A DNA stretch of 7,089 nucleotides from Chitinophagaceae bacterium (GCA_947463755.1 CANHUK010000074.1:1-7089); one strand, 5' to 3'; shown: positions 1 through 6,711, counted from the first letter of the stretch. Translations and numbers: made by a program. Notes: generated by a model from the sequence alone, not told the origin.

Positions 1-381
1 ACCTCGCTGGATGACATCGCCGATTACATCTACGCATCGGCCAAAAAGATCAATTTCTATCGGGTGAACCCCAACGAGACCGGCATGCACAAATTCGCCG
101 ACCTCATCGATCAGGGGTGCATCCAGATCAAATACGCCGTAACCGAACTGCGCAACATGAAGAACATGCGCCGGATCACCGATGCGCTGGTGAAGATCAA
201 CAGCATCGAAAATCAGGCCGACGACCTGTTCGACATGTGCATTGAACGCCTCTTCGAAGAAGAATCGGACGCCAAGGAAGTGATCAAGATGCGTGAGATA
301 TACCAGGTAATGGAGATCGCCACCGACAAATGCGAAGACGCCGGCAATGTGATCGAGTCCATCATCATCAAGTACGCTTAA
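1..381 (+). CDS. DUF47 / PhoU-like phosphate transport accessory protein (3' part)
   Basis: The frame is open from base 1, so the gene begins upstream of the window; the GTG at 64 is only an internal codon. About 126 C-terminal residues are visible. The first stretch, TSLDDIADYIYASAKKINFY, followed by a long helical region rich in D, E, K and I (for example NSIENQADDLFDMCIERLF and ATDKCEDAGNVIESIIIKYA), is typical of the DUF47 family, a four-helix-bundle relative of PhoU. Family members are almost always encoded next to PiT permeases and are thought to modulate phosphate uptake at the cytoplasmic face. Here the PiT gene starts 13 nt after the stop codon, which fits co-transcription and translational coupling. 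The regulatory role is family knowledge plus context; no catalytic residues are expected. The identification is firm, the exact function less so. Confidence 0.92.
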   Translation, partial: TSLDDIADYIYASAKKINFYRVNPNETGMHKFADLIDQGCIQIKYAVTELRNMKNMRRITDALVKINSIENQADDLFDMCIERLFEEESDAKEVIKMREIYQVMEIATDKCEDAGNVIESIIIKYA

Positions 382-394
382 CCGCCCGCCCCAC

Positions 395-1606
395 ATGACT
401 TTTCTCATCACGATCATCGCCCTGGCGCTGATCTTCGACTATATCAACGGCTTCCATGACGCGGCGAACTCCATCGCCACTGTCGTCTCCACCAAAGTGC
501 TCACCCCGTTCCAGGCCGTAGTCTGGGCAGCAGTATTCAATTTCGCAGCCTTTTTCATATTCAAGGATCACGGCGTGGCAAACACCATTGCTAAAACCGT
601 GAAGGCCGATGTGTTGGATGGTCAGGCGGGCCTGGTGATCGTGTTCGCAGGGCTTGTGGCCGCCATCTTCTGGAATCTCCTCACCTGGTGGTTCGGCATC
701 CCCTCTTCATCCTCACATACGCTGATCGGTGGATTTGCTGGTGCCGGCGTTGCCCACGCCGGATTCGGTGCCATCAATTCGGAGCCCATCCTCAAGACCG
801 TGATGTTCATCTTCATCGCCCCGATGGTGGGCATGCTGATGGCGTTCATCATATCGCTTTGGTTCATTCACTCCTTCCGCAAAGGGATCATTCCAAAACT
901 ACTGTCGGGACTGGTCATCGCCGGCATCGTGTGGTTCCTGTCTGCCAACCTGGAATTCGATGCGGAAAAGCTGGCCAAGGGAACGCATTATGAATCGTAC
1001 CTGGCGCGACTGATCTTCTACGGAAAGAACTTCAAGTGGATCCTGCTCGCTTTTATCCTGTTCACCCTGTCAGTTTTCACCATCTTCCTGAACACCCTCA
1101 ACGCTACCCGGGCCAACATCTGGTTCAAACGGCTGCAACTCGTATCCTCTGCGGCCTTCAGCATCGGACACGGCGGCAATGACGCGCAAAAGGTCATGGG
1201 CATCATCACCGCGGCACTCATCGCCAGCGGTTCCATCCAAACCTTCGAGGAGATGCCCGTTTGGGTACCCCTCGCCTGTTATGCAGCCATTGGCCTTGGT
1301 ACCATGAGCGGCGGATGGAAGATCATTAAGACGATGGGCACCCGGATCACGAAAGTGACACCCTTTGAAGGCGTGGCCGCCGAAACCGCCGGCGCCATCA
1401 CCCTGTTCGTCACCGAGGCGCTGAAGATCCCCGTTAGCACGACACACACCATCACCGGATCCATCATCGGGGTGGGGGCTACCAAGCGCCTCTCAGCCGT
1501 TCGCTGGGGCGTGACCATCAACCTGCTCTGGGCCTGGATCCTGACGATCCCGGTCAGTGCCCTGGTGGCCATGCTGGTATATCACCTGGTTTGGCTCTTC
1601 ATCTGA
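395..1606 (+). CDS. pit: PiT family low-affinity inorganic phosphate permease
   Basis: This is a 403-residue inner-membrane protein with about ten hydrophobic segments in two inverted-repeat halves. The PiT signature is present in both: GFHDAANSIATVVSTKVLTP at 19-38 with GIPSSSSHTLIGG at 101-113 in the first half, and SIGHGGNDAQK at 256-266 with IPVSTTHTITGSIIGVG at 345-361 in the second. The paired Asp/Asn motifs (HDAAN and GGNDAQK) are the conserved core of the family. The protein is expected to import phosphate, in bacterial PiT proteins typically as a metal-phosphate complex with H+ or Na+. A central polar stretch (about 184-215) separates the halves and is probably a loop. The ATG at 395 gives a full N-terminus immediately before the first signature helix; no Shine-Dalgarno sequence precedes it. 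It follows the DUF47 gene by 13 nt and forms an uptake pair with it. No terminator is obvious after it. The substrate could in principle be sulfate (CysP-like PiT relatives), but the DUF47 partner favours phosphate. Confidence 0.95.
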   Translation: MTFLITIIALALIFDYINGFHDAANSIATVVSTKVLTPFQAVVWAAVFNFAAFFIFKDHGVANTIAKTVKADVLDGQAGLVIVFAGLVAAIFWNLLTWWFGIPSSSSHTLIGGFAGAGVAHAGFGAINSEPILKTVMFIFIAPMVGMLMAFIISLWFIHSFRKGIIPKLLSGLVIAGIVWFLSANLEFDAEKLAKGTHYESYLARLIFYGKNFKWILLAFILFTLSVFTIFLNTLNATRANIWFKRLQLVSSAAFSIGHGGNDAQKVMGIITAALIASGSIQTFEEMPVWVPLACYAAIGLGTMSGGWKIIKTMGTRITKVTPFEGVAAETAGAITLFVTEALKIPVSTTHTITGSIIGVGATKRLSAVRWGVTINLLWAWILTIPVSALVAMLVYHLVWLFI

Positions 1607-1646
1607 ACCTGTTTCATCAGTCCATGCGTGATTTGAGCGTCCATCC

Positions 1647-1678
1647 TTTGTCATCCCGCGAATAAAGCGCCATATTTG
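1647..1678 (+). promoter_or_regulatory. Bacteroidota-type sigma(ABfr) promoter for rfbA
   Basis: TTTG at 1647-1650 and CATATTTG at 1671-1678 match the Bacteroidota consensus TTTG...TAnnTTTG with one mismatch in the -7 box (C for T) and a 20-nt spacer. Transcription would begin a few bases after 1680 and give a short leader before the ATG at 1707. This suggests that rfbA starts a transcription unit separate from the phosphate genes. The call rests on pattern matching only. Confidence 0.55.
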
Positions 1679-1706
1679 CCGGAGAAACAAGTTCAACCGC
1701 ACAACC

Positions 1707-2570
1707 ATGAAAGGAATCATCCTGGCGGGTGGCTCAGGCACCAGACTCTATCCCATCACCTACGCCATCAGCAAGCAGATCATGCCGGTGTACGACAAGC
1801 CCATGATCTACTATCCGCTGTCGACCCTCATGCTCTCCGGCATCCGTGAGATCCTGATCATTTCCACCCCGCACGACCTGCCGCAGTTCCGCAAACTTTT
1901 CGGAGACGGACACCACCTGGGTCTTGAGATATCCTACGCAGAACAACCTGAACCCAACGGACTCGCCCAGGCATTCGTGATCGGTGCCGATTTCATCGGA
2001 GATGACGCTGTCGCCCTGGTACTGGGAGATAATATTTTCTACGGCGCCGGACTTGGCAAGATGCTGGAGAAGAACAACGATCCGGACGGCGGCATCGTCT
2101 ATGCCTACCACGTCAGTGATCCCGAACGGTATGGTGTGGTGGAATTTGACGCCGATAACAATGCAATATCCATTGAAGAAAAGCCCGCCGTCCCCAAAAG
2201 CCGCTACGCAGTGCCGGGACTATATTTCTACGATAACGAGGTCGTATCCATCGCCCGTGACCTGAAACCTTCCCCGCGCGGCGAATATGAGATCACCGAC
2301 GTCAACCGCGAATATCTCAGACGTGGCAAACTGAAAGTATCCATCCTGGAAAGAGGTACCGCCTGGCTCGACACCGGCACTTTCGACTCGCTGATGCAGG
2401 CCTCGATGTTCATCCAGGTCATCGAACAACGGCAGGGCATAAAGATCGCCTGCATTGAGGAGATCGCCTGGCGAAAAGGTTTCATTGATGAACAACAACT
2501 CATGCGGCTGGCCGACCCACTTATGAAAAGCGGCTACGGTACCTACCTGGCCGGCCTGCTGAATCCCTGA
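1707..2570 (+). CDS. rfbA: glucose-1-phosphate thymidylyltransferase
   Basis: This 287-residue cytoplasmic enzyme condenses glucose-1-phosphate and dTTP to dTDP-glucose and pyrophosphate, the first step of dTDP-L-rhamnose and related deoxysugar synthesis. The length is normal for the short RmlA family. Motifs in order are the nucleotide-binding loop [11 protein letters not shown] (6-16), [10 protein letters not shown] (81-90), LGDNIFYG (106-113) whose D108 is a likely metal ligand, EEKP (157-160), GLYFYD (171-176), EITDVN (195-200) and AWLDTGT (219-225) whose D222 is the likely second metal ligand. The ATG at 1707 places the GGSGTRLYP loop at its usual distance from the N-terminus; the upstream bases lack a Shine-Dalgarno sequence. 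The other rhamnose genes (rfbB, rfbC, rfbD) are not beside it; galE follows after 56 nt. The identification is very secure; which sugar it finally serves is not visible here. Confidence 0.97.
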   Translation: MKGIILAGGSGTRLYPITYAISKQIMPVYDKPMIYYPLSTLMLSGIREILIISTPHDLPQFRKLFGDGHHLGLEISYAEQPEPNGLAQAFVIGADFIGDDAVALVLGDNIFYGAGLGKMLEKNNDPDGGIVYAYHVSDPERYGVVEFDADNNAISIEEKPAVPKSRYAVPGLYFYDNEVVSIARDLKPSPRGEYEITDVNREYLRRGKLKVSILERGTAWLDTGTFDSLMQASMFIQVIEQRQGIKIACIEEIAWRKGFIDEQQLMRLADPLMKSGYGTYLAGLLNP

Positions 2571-2626
2571 ACTTTATACCCGATGCTGCATTCCATTATT
2601 CATACCTTCCTATACCAGACAACTCA

Positions 2627-3682
2627 ATGAAGAAGATCCTTGTCACCGGCGGCTGCGGATACATCGGCAGCCACACCCTGCTCGATCTCGTGGAAAACGG
2701 ATACGAGGTCATTTCCGTGGATAATAATGCAAGATCGGGCACCCGCCTGCTCGAAGGCGTCGAAAAGATCGCCAACCAAAAGATCAAGAACTATAAGGTC
2801 GATCTGTGTGACTTCGACGACACCCATGCGATCTTTGCCGAAAATGACGACATCGCCGGCGTCATCCATTTTGCCGCATACAAAGCCGTGGGGGAATCCG
2901 TAGAAAAGCCCCTGCTCTATTATCACAACAACCTGACGTCCCTCGTCAACCTGCTGCGCTGCATAGAAGAATACAAGGTTCCATATTTCGTGTTCTCCTC
3001 CTCCTGCACCGTCTACGGAAACCCTGACAGCATCCCCGTTACCGAGGAAACCCCGCAAAAGCCCGCCGAATCACCCTACGGATCCACCAAGCAGATGGGG
3101 GAAATCATCATACGCGAGTTCGCCAGGGTGAATCCCACCCAGTGCATCCTGCTGCGCTATTTCAACCCTGCCGGCGCCCATCCCTCCGCCATCATCGGAG
3201 AATGGCCCATTGACAAACCACAGAATCTGGTGCCGGTCATCACCCAGTCAGCCATCGGAAAGATCCCACCCTTCACCGTCTTTGGAAACGATTACCCTAC
3301 CCGCGACGGCTCCTGCATCCGCGACTTCATCCATGTCTGCGACCTTGCCCATGCCCATACCCTCGCCATGAAATACCTCATGGAACAACGAAATCCGAGC
3401 GGCTGCGAGATCTTCAATCTTGGCACCGGAAACGGCATCTCGGTGCTCGAAGCCATCGCCGCATTCGAACAGGTCAACCAACGAAAGCTGGATTACCGGA
3501 TCGGAGAACGTCGGCCGGGAGATGTCATCGCCATCTACGCCAACAAGGACAAAGCTGAAAGGGAACTCCAATGGAAACCCAGGTACTCGCTCGAAGATAT
3601 CATGCTCACTGCCTGGAAATGGGAACAGGAGATCCAGCAGGAAACCCGCACCTTCCCGCTCAAAAACTTCAAATTCAACTAA
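2627..3682 (+). CDS. galE: UDP-glucose 4-epimerase
   Basis: This is a 351-residue extended short-chain dehydrogenase/reductase that interconverts UDP-glucose and UDP-galactose through a transient NADH intermediate. The Rossmann loop [10 protein letters not shown] is at 7-16, [12 protein letters not shown] at 81-92, and FSSSCTVYG at 123-131. The catalytic set is S126, Y151 and K155 of YGSTK, equivalent to S124, Y149 and K153 of the E. coli enzyme. [11 protein letters not shown] (176-186), [10 protein letters not shown] (219-228) and [10 protein letters not shown] (232-241) are the usual substrate-side motifs. The position matching E. coli Y299 is I303 by my recalled alignment, which may affect tolerance of N-acetylated substrates. 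The protein is slightly longer than the E. coli enzyme (338 residues), ending in a short polar tail. It lies 56 nt after rfbA; I see no convincing promoter or terminator in that gap, so the two are plausibly co-transcribed. The product probably feeds galactose-containing envelope polysaccharides. Confidence 0.96.
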   Translation: MKKILVTGGCGYIGSHTLLDLVENGYEVISVDNNARSGTRLLEGVEKIANQKIKNYKVDLCDFDDTHAIFAENDDIAGVIHFAAYKAVGESVEKPLLYYHNNLTSLVNLLRCIEEYKVPYFVFSSSCTVYGNPDSIPVTEETPQKPAESPYGSTKQMGEIIIREFARVNPTQCILLRYFNPAGAHPSAIIGEWPIDKPQNLVPVITQSAIGKIPPFTVFGNDYPTRDGSCIRDFIHVCDLAHAHTLAMKYLMEQRNPSGCEIFNLGTGNGISVLEAIAAFEQVNQRKLDYRIGERRPGDVIAIYANKDKAERELQWKPRYSLEDIMLTAWKWEQEIQQETRTFPLKNFKFN

Positions 3683-3741
3683 GCGGGCAGGCAATCCCAA
3701 AATATACGATGCCCATCCGACAGATTACCATTGGTTTGGTT

Positions 3742-3749
3742 TTACTTTG
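3742..3749 (+). promoter_or_regulatory. possible -7 promoter element upstream of the transketolase subunit
   Basis: TTACTTTG differs from the Bacteroidota -7 consensus TAnnTTTG by one base and lies 27 nt before the ATG at 3777, almost the same distance as the rfbA promoter has from its gene. No TTTG or TTG is found at the expected -33 position, so the call is weak. Confidence 0.3.
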
Positions 3750-3776
3750 CGGCATCGTAACGAAACCCACGACCAC

Positions 3777-4733
3777 ATGCTGAAAGACCTGCAACCCACC
3801 GGACAGAAAGATACGCGCAGCGGATTCGGAGACGGCATCCACCAGCTCGGTAAAACCAACCCCAACGTCATAGCCCTGACGGCTGACCTGGCAGGTTCCA
3901 TGAAGCTGAACGCCTTCATCAAGGACTTCCCTGAAAGGTTTGTACAGTGCGGCATCTCCGAAGCCAACATGATCGGCGTGGCGGCCGGACTGGCCACAGC
4001 GGGTAAGATCCCGTTCACCACCACCTTCGCCAACTTCTCTACCGGCAGGGTCTATGACCAGATCAGGCAATCGATCGCCTACTCCGGCAAAAACGTGAAG
4101 ATCTGCGCATCCCATGCAGGACTCACCCTGGGCGAAGACGGTGCCACACACCAGATCCTGGAAGACATCGGACTCATGAAAATGCTCCCGGGCATGACCG
4201 TCATCGTCCCCTGTGATTACAATCAGACAAAAGCTGCGACCCTTGCCGTTGCAGACTACGCAGGACCTGTCTATCTCCGCTTCGGCAGACCCGTATGGCC
4301 GATCTTCACCTCCGCGGACGAACCCTTTATCATAGGCAAGGCTCAGCAATTGTCGGAAGGAACCGATGTAACCATCTTCGCCTGCGGCCATATGGTGTGG
4401 AAGGCCGTCGAAGCCGGCAGGATCCTGGAAGATAAAGGGGTCTCTGTAGAAGTGATCAATATCCACACCATCAAACCGCTGGACAAAGAAGCGGTACTCG
4501 CCTCCCTTCGGAAGACCCGCTGCGCCGTGACTGCCGAAGAACACAACGTCATCGGTGGCCTGGGCGACAGCATCGCTCAACTCGCCGCACGTGAATGCCC
4601 TACGCCCATCGAAATGATCGGCACCCAGGATACCTTCGGAGAAAGTGGCAAACCGCTCGAACTCCTGCGCAAATACGGACTGGAAACAGAACATATCGTG
4701 GCAGCCGCCGAAAAAGTCATCGGCCGAAAATGA
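3777..4733 (+). CDS. transketolase, C-terminal subunit of split enzyme
   Basis: The 318-residue product covers the pyrimidine-binding and C-terminal domains of a transketolase, about half of the usual 650-residue enzyme; the thiamine-diphosphate/pyrophosphate domain must come from a separate N-terminal subunit. Visible motifs are RSGFGDGI (14-21), [16 protein letters not shown] (58-73) with E62 as the probable Glu that contacts the thiamine aminopyrimidine, [16 protein letters not shown] (84-99), [15 protein letters not shown] (112-126), RFGRP (168-172) and [12 protein letters not shown] (254-265). Together with its partner it would move two-carbon units between ketose and aldose phosphates in the pentose phosphate pathway. 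The frame is open further upstream into galE, but ATG 3777 gives the N-terminus expected for this family, and the only near alternative (TTG 3747) falls inside the possible promoter. The N-terminal subunit gene is not in the window. A relative such as 1-deoxyxylulose-5-phosphate synthase C-terminus or a pyruvate dehydrogenase E1 beta chain is less likely given the [11 protein letters not shown] and [14 protein letters not shown] motifs. Confidence 0.93.
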   Translation: MLKDLQPTGQKDTRSGFGDGIHQLGKTNPNVIALTADLAGSMKLNAFIKDFPERFVQCGISEANMIGVAAGLATAGKIPFTTTFANFSTGRVYDQIRQSIAYSGKNVKICASHAGLTLGEDGATHQILEDIGLMKMLPGMTVIVPCDYNQTKAATLAVADYAGPVYLRFGRPVWPIFTSADEPFIIGKAQQLSEGTDVTIFACGHMVWKAVEAGRILEDKGVSVEVINIHTIKPLDKEAVLASLRKTRCAVTAEEHNVIGGLGDSIAQLAARECPTPIEMIGTQDTFGESGKPLELLRKYGLETEHIVAAAEKVIGRK

Positions 4734-4768
4734 CCACAACAGGCCTATTTTAAACCTTTCATCAAATG

Positions 4769-4792
4769 ACCCGTCCAAAAGACGGGTTTTTT
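4769..4792 (+). terminator. intrinsic terminator after the transketolase subunit
   Basis: A perfect 7-bp stem, ACCCGTC (4769-4775) with GACGGGT (4781-4787), closes a CAAAA loop and runs into six T residues at 4787-4792. It lies 35 nt after the transketolase stop codon. The T tract ends only 17 nt before the sigma factor start at 4810, so the same hairpin may also limit read-through into that gene. Confidence 0.88.
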
Positions 4793-4809
4793 GTTGAAAC
4801 GGCGTCAAA

Positions 4810-5367
4810 ATGACCATGTCAAACCAATTGCACGACGGAGAGATCTTGCGGATGTTCGGTATCCCCGGAACCCGCGAGAAGGCCTTTGAATCGATCCTGT
4901 CCAAATACCAGGAACGGCTTTACTGGCATATCAGACGGCTGGTCATCGATCACGAAGACGCCAACGATGTCCTGCAAAACAGTCTCATCAGAGCCTGGAA
5001 AGGGCTCAACGGATTCCGACAGGATGCACAACTCTACACCTGGCTGTACCGCATCGCTACCAACGAAAGCCTCAGCTTTCTGGAACAGAAGAAGAAAAAA
5101 GCGGCCGTGAGGATGGAGGACGTACCGCAGTGGATGACCGACCAACTCAAAGCCGAAGAAGGTTTCGATGCAGAACAGATGGAATGGAAACTGCAGCTTG
5201 CCATCCAGCAGCTGCCCGAAAAACAAAAGCTCGTTTTCAACCTGAGATACTTTGATGAAATGCCCTACGAAGAGATGAGCCGGATCCTCGGCACCTCTGT
5301 AGGCGCCCTCAAAGCCAGCTACCACCACGCCGTCAAAAAGGTGGAGAGAGCCATGCTGGAAGATTAA
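4810..5367 (+). CDS. ECF-type RNA polymerase sigma factor
   Basis: This 185-residue cytoplasmic protein has only sigma regions 2 and 4, as in the extracytoplasmic function (sigma-70 group 4) class. Region 2 spans about 25-95, including the core-binding helix DANDVLQNSLIRAWKGLNGF (50-69) and the -10-recognition part LYTWLYRIATNESLSFLEQ (75-93), ending in a run of lysines. A short acidic linker follows. Region 4 spans about 127-180, with LPEKQKLVFNLRYF (135-148) and the helix-turn-helix YEEMSRILGTSVGALKASYHHA (153-174), which would read the -35 element. The ATG at 4810 is used; ATG 4816 (third residue) is an equally possible start. There is no Shine-Dalgarno sequence. The protein has no cysteine. 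It is the first gene of a three-gene cluster with a membrane protein 37 nt downstream and a secreted Spy-like protein after that. ECF factors are often autoregulated, but I see no clear promoter upstream. Confidence 0.95.
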   Translation: MTMSNQLHDGEILRMFGIPGTREKAFESILSKYQERLYWHIRRLVIDHEDANDVLQNSLIRAWKGLNGFRQDAQLYTWLYRIATNESLSFLEQKKKKAAVRMEDVPQWMTDQLKAEEGFDAEQMEWKLQLAIQQLPEKQKLVFNLRYFDEMPYEEMSRILGTSVGALKASYHHAVKKVERAMLED

Positions 5368-5404
5368 ACCAAAGGGTTGGCAACAAGGTCATATGTAGGA
5401 TATC

Positions 5405-6070
5405 ATGCCGAAGCATAAACATACAAAAGGTGAAACGCCAGGACACTGGCCAAAAGCGATGCCTTTCAGGGTGCCCAATAATTATTTCCCCAGACAGCGC
5501 AGGGAGATCCTGGCAGCCATTGGGCATGGGGTGATAACCAACCCGCCGGAAAGCGCCCGTCGGGAGATCGACAGGATCTCCCCCTTGCTGGGCGAAATGA
5601 AACGTAATGGCGTCACCGGACGTTGGAATGAAAGTAGGCCCGCCCTGGATGATGTGCAGACCGAAAGAAATAAAATAGATGCGGTGGACGTCGTTCAGCC
5701 AGCACCGGTCAAAAGAATGGACACCGTCCGATGGGGGGCAGCGGCAGCAGCAGTCGCAGGTCTGCTGCTAATGCTTCAACTGATGACGAACCGGCCGGTT
5801 GAAGAAGAGTCAATCGCTGCCTCCCCTGCCGCCGCCGCAACGATGGACTCCATCGCATTCAGCTTGGAAGACATCAGTGGCTACCTGGCAGAGAACGTAG
5901 CATTCAGCTACGAAATGGACGGAAATACTTCAACACCATCCACCCCGGAACAGTTCCTGGCCAGTGCCGACCTGCTCGCAGCACCGGAAGGCCTGGCAAA
6001 ACAGATGGAATCGATCCCGGTGTATGAACTGGAAGCCTACATCAACGATGTTTCACCCATGGTGGATTGA
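5405..6070 (+). CDS. single-pass membrane protein, candidate anti-sigma factor
   Basis: I recognise the type rather than a named family: 221 residues encoded directly after an ECF sigma gene. The N-terminal 108 residues are basic and probably cytoplasmic; they contain FRVPNNYF (21-28), the F-x-VP-x-x-YF motif seen in many Bacteroidota proteins paired with ECF sigma factors, and ISPLLGEMKRNG (58-69). In relatives I recall, a segment like the latter leads into a second VPxxYF motif; here VTGRW follows and that motif looks lost. One hydrophobic helix lies at about 109-127. The remaining 90 residues are acidic and should be periplasmic by the positive-inside rule. They hold two similar short segments, SLEDISGYLAENV (153-165) and PVYELEAYINDVS (205-217). 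No cysteine and no HxxxCxxC zinc motif is present, so it is not a ZAS-type anti-sigma factor. A weak AGGA lies about 5 nt before the ATG at 5405, and an in-frame TAG at 5396 rules out a longer start. Holding the sigma factor at the membrane is an inference from order and topology. Confidence 0.75.
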   Translation: MPKHKHTKGETPGHWPKAMPFRVPNNYFPRQRREILAAIGHGVITNPPESARREIDRISPLLGEMKRNGVTGRWNESRPALDDVQTERNKIDAVDVVQPAPVKRMDTVRWGAAAAAVAGLLLMLQLMTNRPVEEESIAASPAAAATMDSIAFSLEDISGYLAENVAFSYEMDGNTSTPSTPEQFLASADLLAAPEGLAKQMESIPVYELEAYINDVSPMVD

Positions 6071-6103
6071 CAGACCCTTTTAAAACCCATAAAATCAGAT
6101 AAA

Positions 6104-6559
6104 ATGAAAAAGATCATCACCCTGACACTCGGGGTCGCCTCCTTCGTGGCCGTCCTGGCGCAACCCGGCAGACCCGGAAAACCCGGACCCGGTGTTCAAA
6201 GACTGGAAGCCATGCACGTAGCCTACCTTACGCGCGAACTCGCCCTGACACCTGAAGAAGCTCAGCAGTTCTGGCCCGTATACGAAAAATATAAAAAAGA
6301 ACTGAAGGCCAGCTTCAACAGCAACGCAGGTCAACAAGATCCCCTGGATCGGCAGCAGAAGATGCTTGATATCCGCAAAAAATATCGGGAGGAATTTGCC
6401 AAAAGCCTCGGAAAAGAAAGAGCGAACAAGGTCTTCAACTCCGCAGATCACTTCCGGACAATGGTCAAACATGCGGCAGAAAAGAGGCGAAAGAACGGAT
6501 ACCAACAAAGACCTCCGCAAAAACCTCAACCCCGGAAAAACTGGGCACCACAGGAATAA
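6104..6559 (+). CDS. secreted Spy/CpxP-like small helical protein
   Basis: This is a 151-residue exported protein. Residues 1-19 form a signal peptide (KK, then a hydrophobic core, then VLA) with likely cleavage before Q20. A short collagen-like segment PGRPGKPGPG (21-30) follows. The helical body contains LTPEEAQQFWPVYEKY (48-63), a form of the LTxxQ motif of the Spy/CpxP/ZraP/CnrX superfamily, and a second, weaker copy around FAKSLGKERANKVF (98-111). The C-terminus (128-151) is basic and proline/glutamine-rich and looks disordered. HFRTM at 116-120 gives an HxxxM pair. There is no cysteine. The gene starts 33 nt after the membrane protein, in the same direction, and ends the cluster before a strong terminator. 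Superfamily members act as periplasmic chaperones or as sensors in envelope-stress and metal systems. Its position beside an ECF sigma factor favours sensing or feedback, but this is inference; it could simply be a target of the sigma factor. Confidence 0.78.
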   Translation: MKKIITLTLGVASFVAVLAQPGRPGKPGPGVQRLEAMHVAYLTRELALTPEEAQQFWPVYEKYKKELKASFNSNAGQQDPLDRQQKMLDIRKKYREEFAKSLGKERANKVFNSADHFRTMVKHAAEKRRKNGYQQRPPQKPQPRKNWAPQE

Positions 6560-6680
6560 GATCCACGATAAATACCGCTCAGATAAAATAGTGCCCGTCA
6601 GAAAATATTTACGAAAAGTGCCACTCAGTTTTTGAAATAAATACCTAATTTTATCTCGGTGTTTTTCATAGGTTAGCAAC
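6560..6680 (+). other. AT-rich 3' untranslated / intergenic segment
   Basis: No gene is visible between the Spy-like stop codon and the terminator. The stretch is clearly richer in A and T than the coding DNA around it. It contains TTTG at 6631-6634 and two imperfect -7-like boxes, TAATTTTA (6646-6653) and TATCTCGG (6652-6659), none of them well spaced, so any internal promoter is doubtful. It is probably a long 3' untranslated region of the sigma cluster; a short separate RNA ending at the terminator cannot be excluded. Confidence 0.45.
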
Positions 6681-6711
6681 GGCTGGCTCTTTCTAGGGCT
6701 AGCCTTTTTTT
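6681..6711 (+). terminator. intrinsic terminator of the sigma cluster
   Basis: GGCTGGCTC (6681-6689) pairs with GGGCTAGCC (6696-6704) in a 9-bp stem with two G-U pairs and a 6-nt loop, followed by seven T residues (6705-6711). The T tract is on the + strand side only, so it serves the sigma cluster rather than the opposing gene. A second upstream arm, GGTTAGC (6671-6677), could pair with the same 3' arm as an alternative fold. The T tract overlaps the stop codon of the convergent gene. Confidence 0.88.

Noticed and set aside
1070..1447. Open frames on the - strand within the PiT gene
   Set aside because: They lie wholly within a well-conserved permease gene and show no recognisable domain.
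2571..2626. Possible promoter between rfbA and galE
   Set aside because: TACCTTCC has two mismatches to the -7 consensus and no TTTG lies at the right distance upstream.
3420..3776. N-terminal extension of the transketolase subunit into galE
   Set aside because: The extended sequence is low-complexity S/R/P/N-rich and out of frame with galE; the family N-terminus begins near the ATG at 3777.
4795..4809. GAAAC and CGTC words like ECF -35 and -10 elements before the sigma gene
   Set aside because: They are separated by only two bases instead of about 16-17, so they cannot form a promoter.
3675..4904. Long open frame of 409 codons on the - strand
   Set aside because: It mirrors the transketolase subunit, runs through the terminator and into the sigma gene, and its translation shows no family motif; codon bias of the + strand gene explains it.
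5388..5407. CATATG and GATATC palindromes just before the membrane protein gene
   Set aside because: They are isolated six-base palindromes without a repeat partner or spacing that would suggest an operator.
6095..6679. 194-codon open frame on the - strand opposite the Spy-like gene
   Set aside because: Its apparent hydrophobic, F/L-rich sequence is the complement of a lysine- and glutamate-rich gene. The + strand frame has a signal peptide, LTxxQ motif and operon context.
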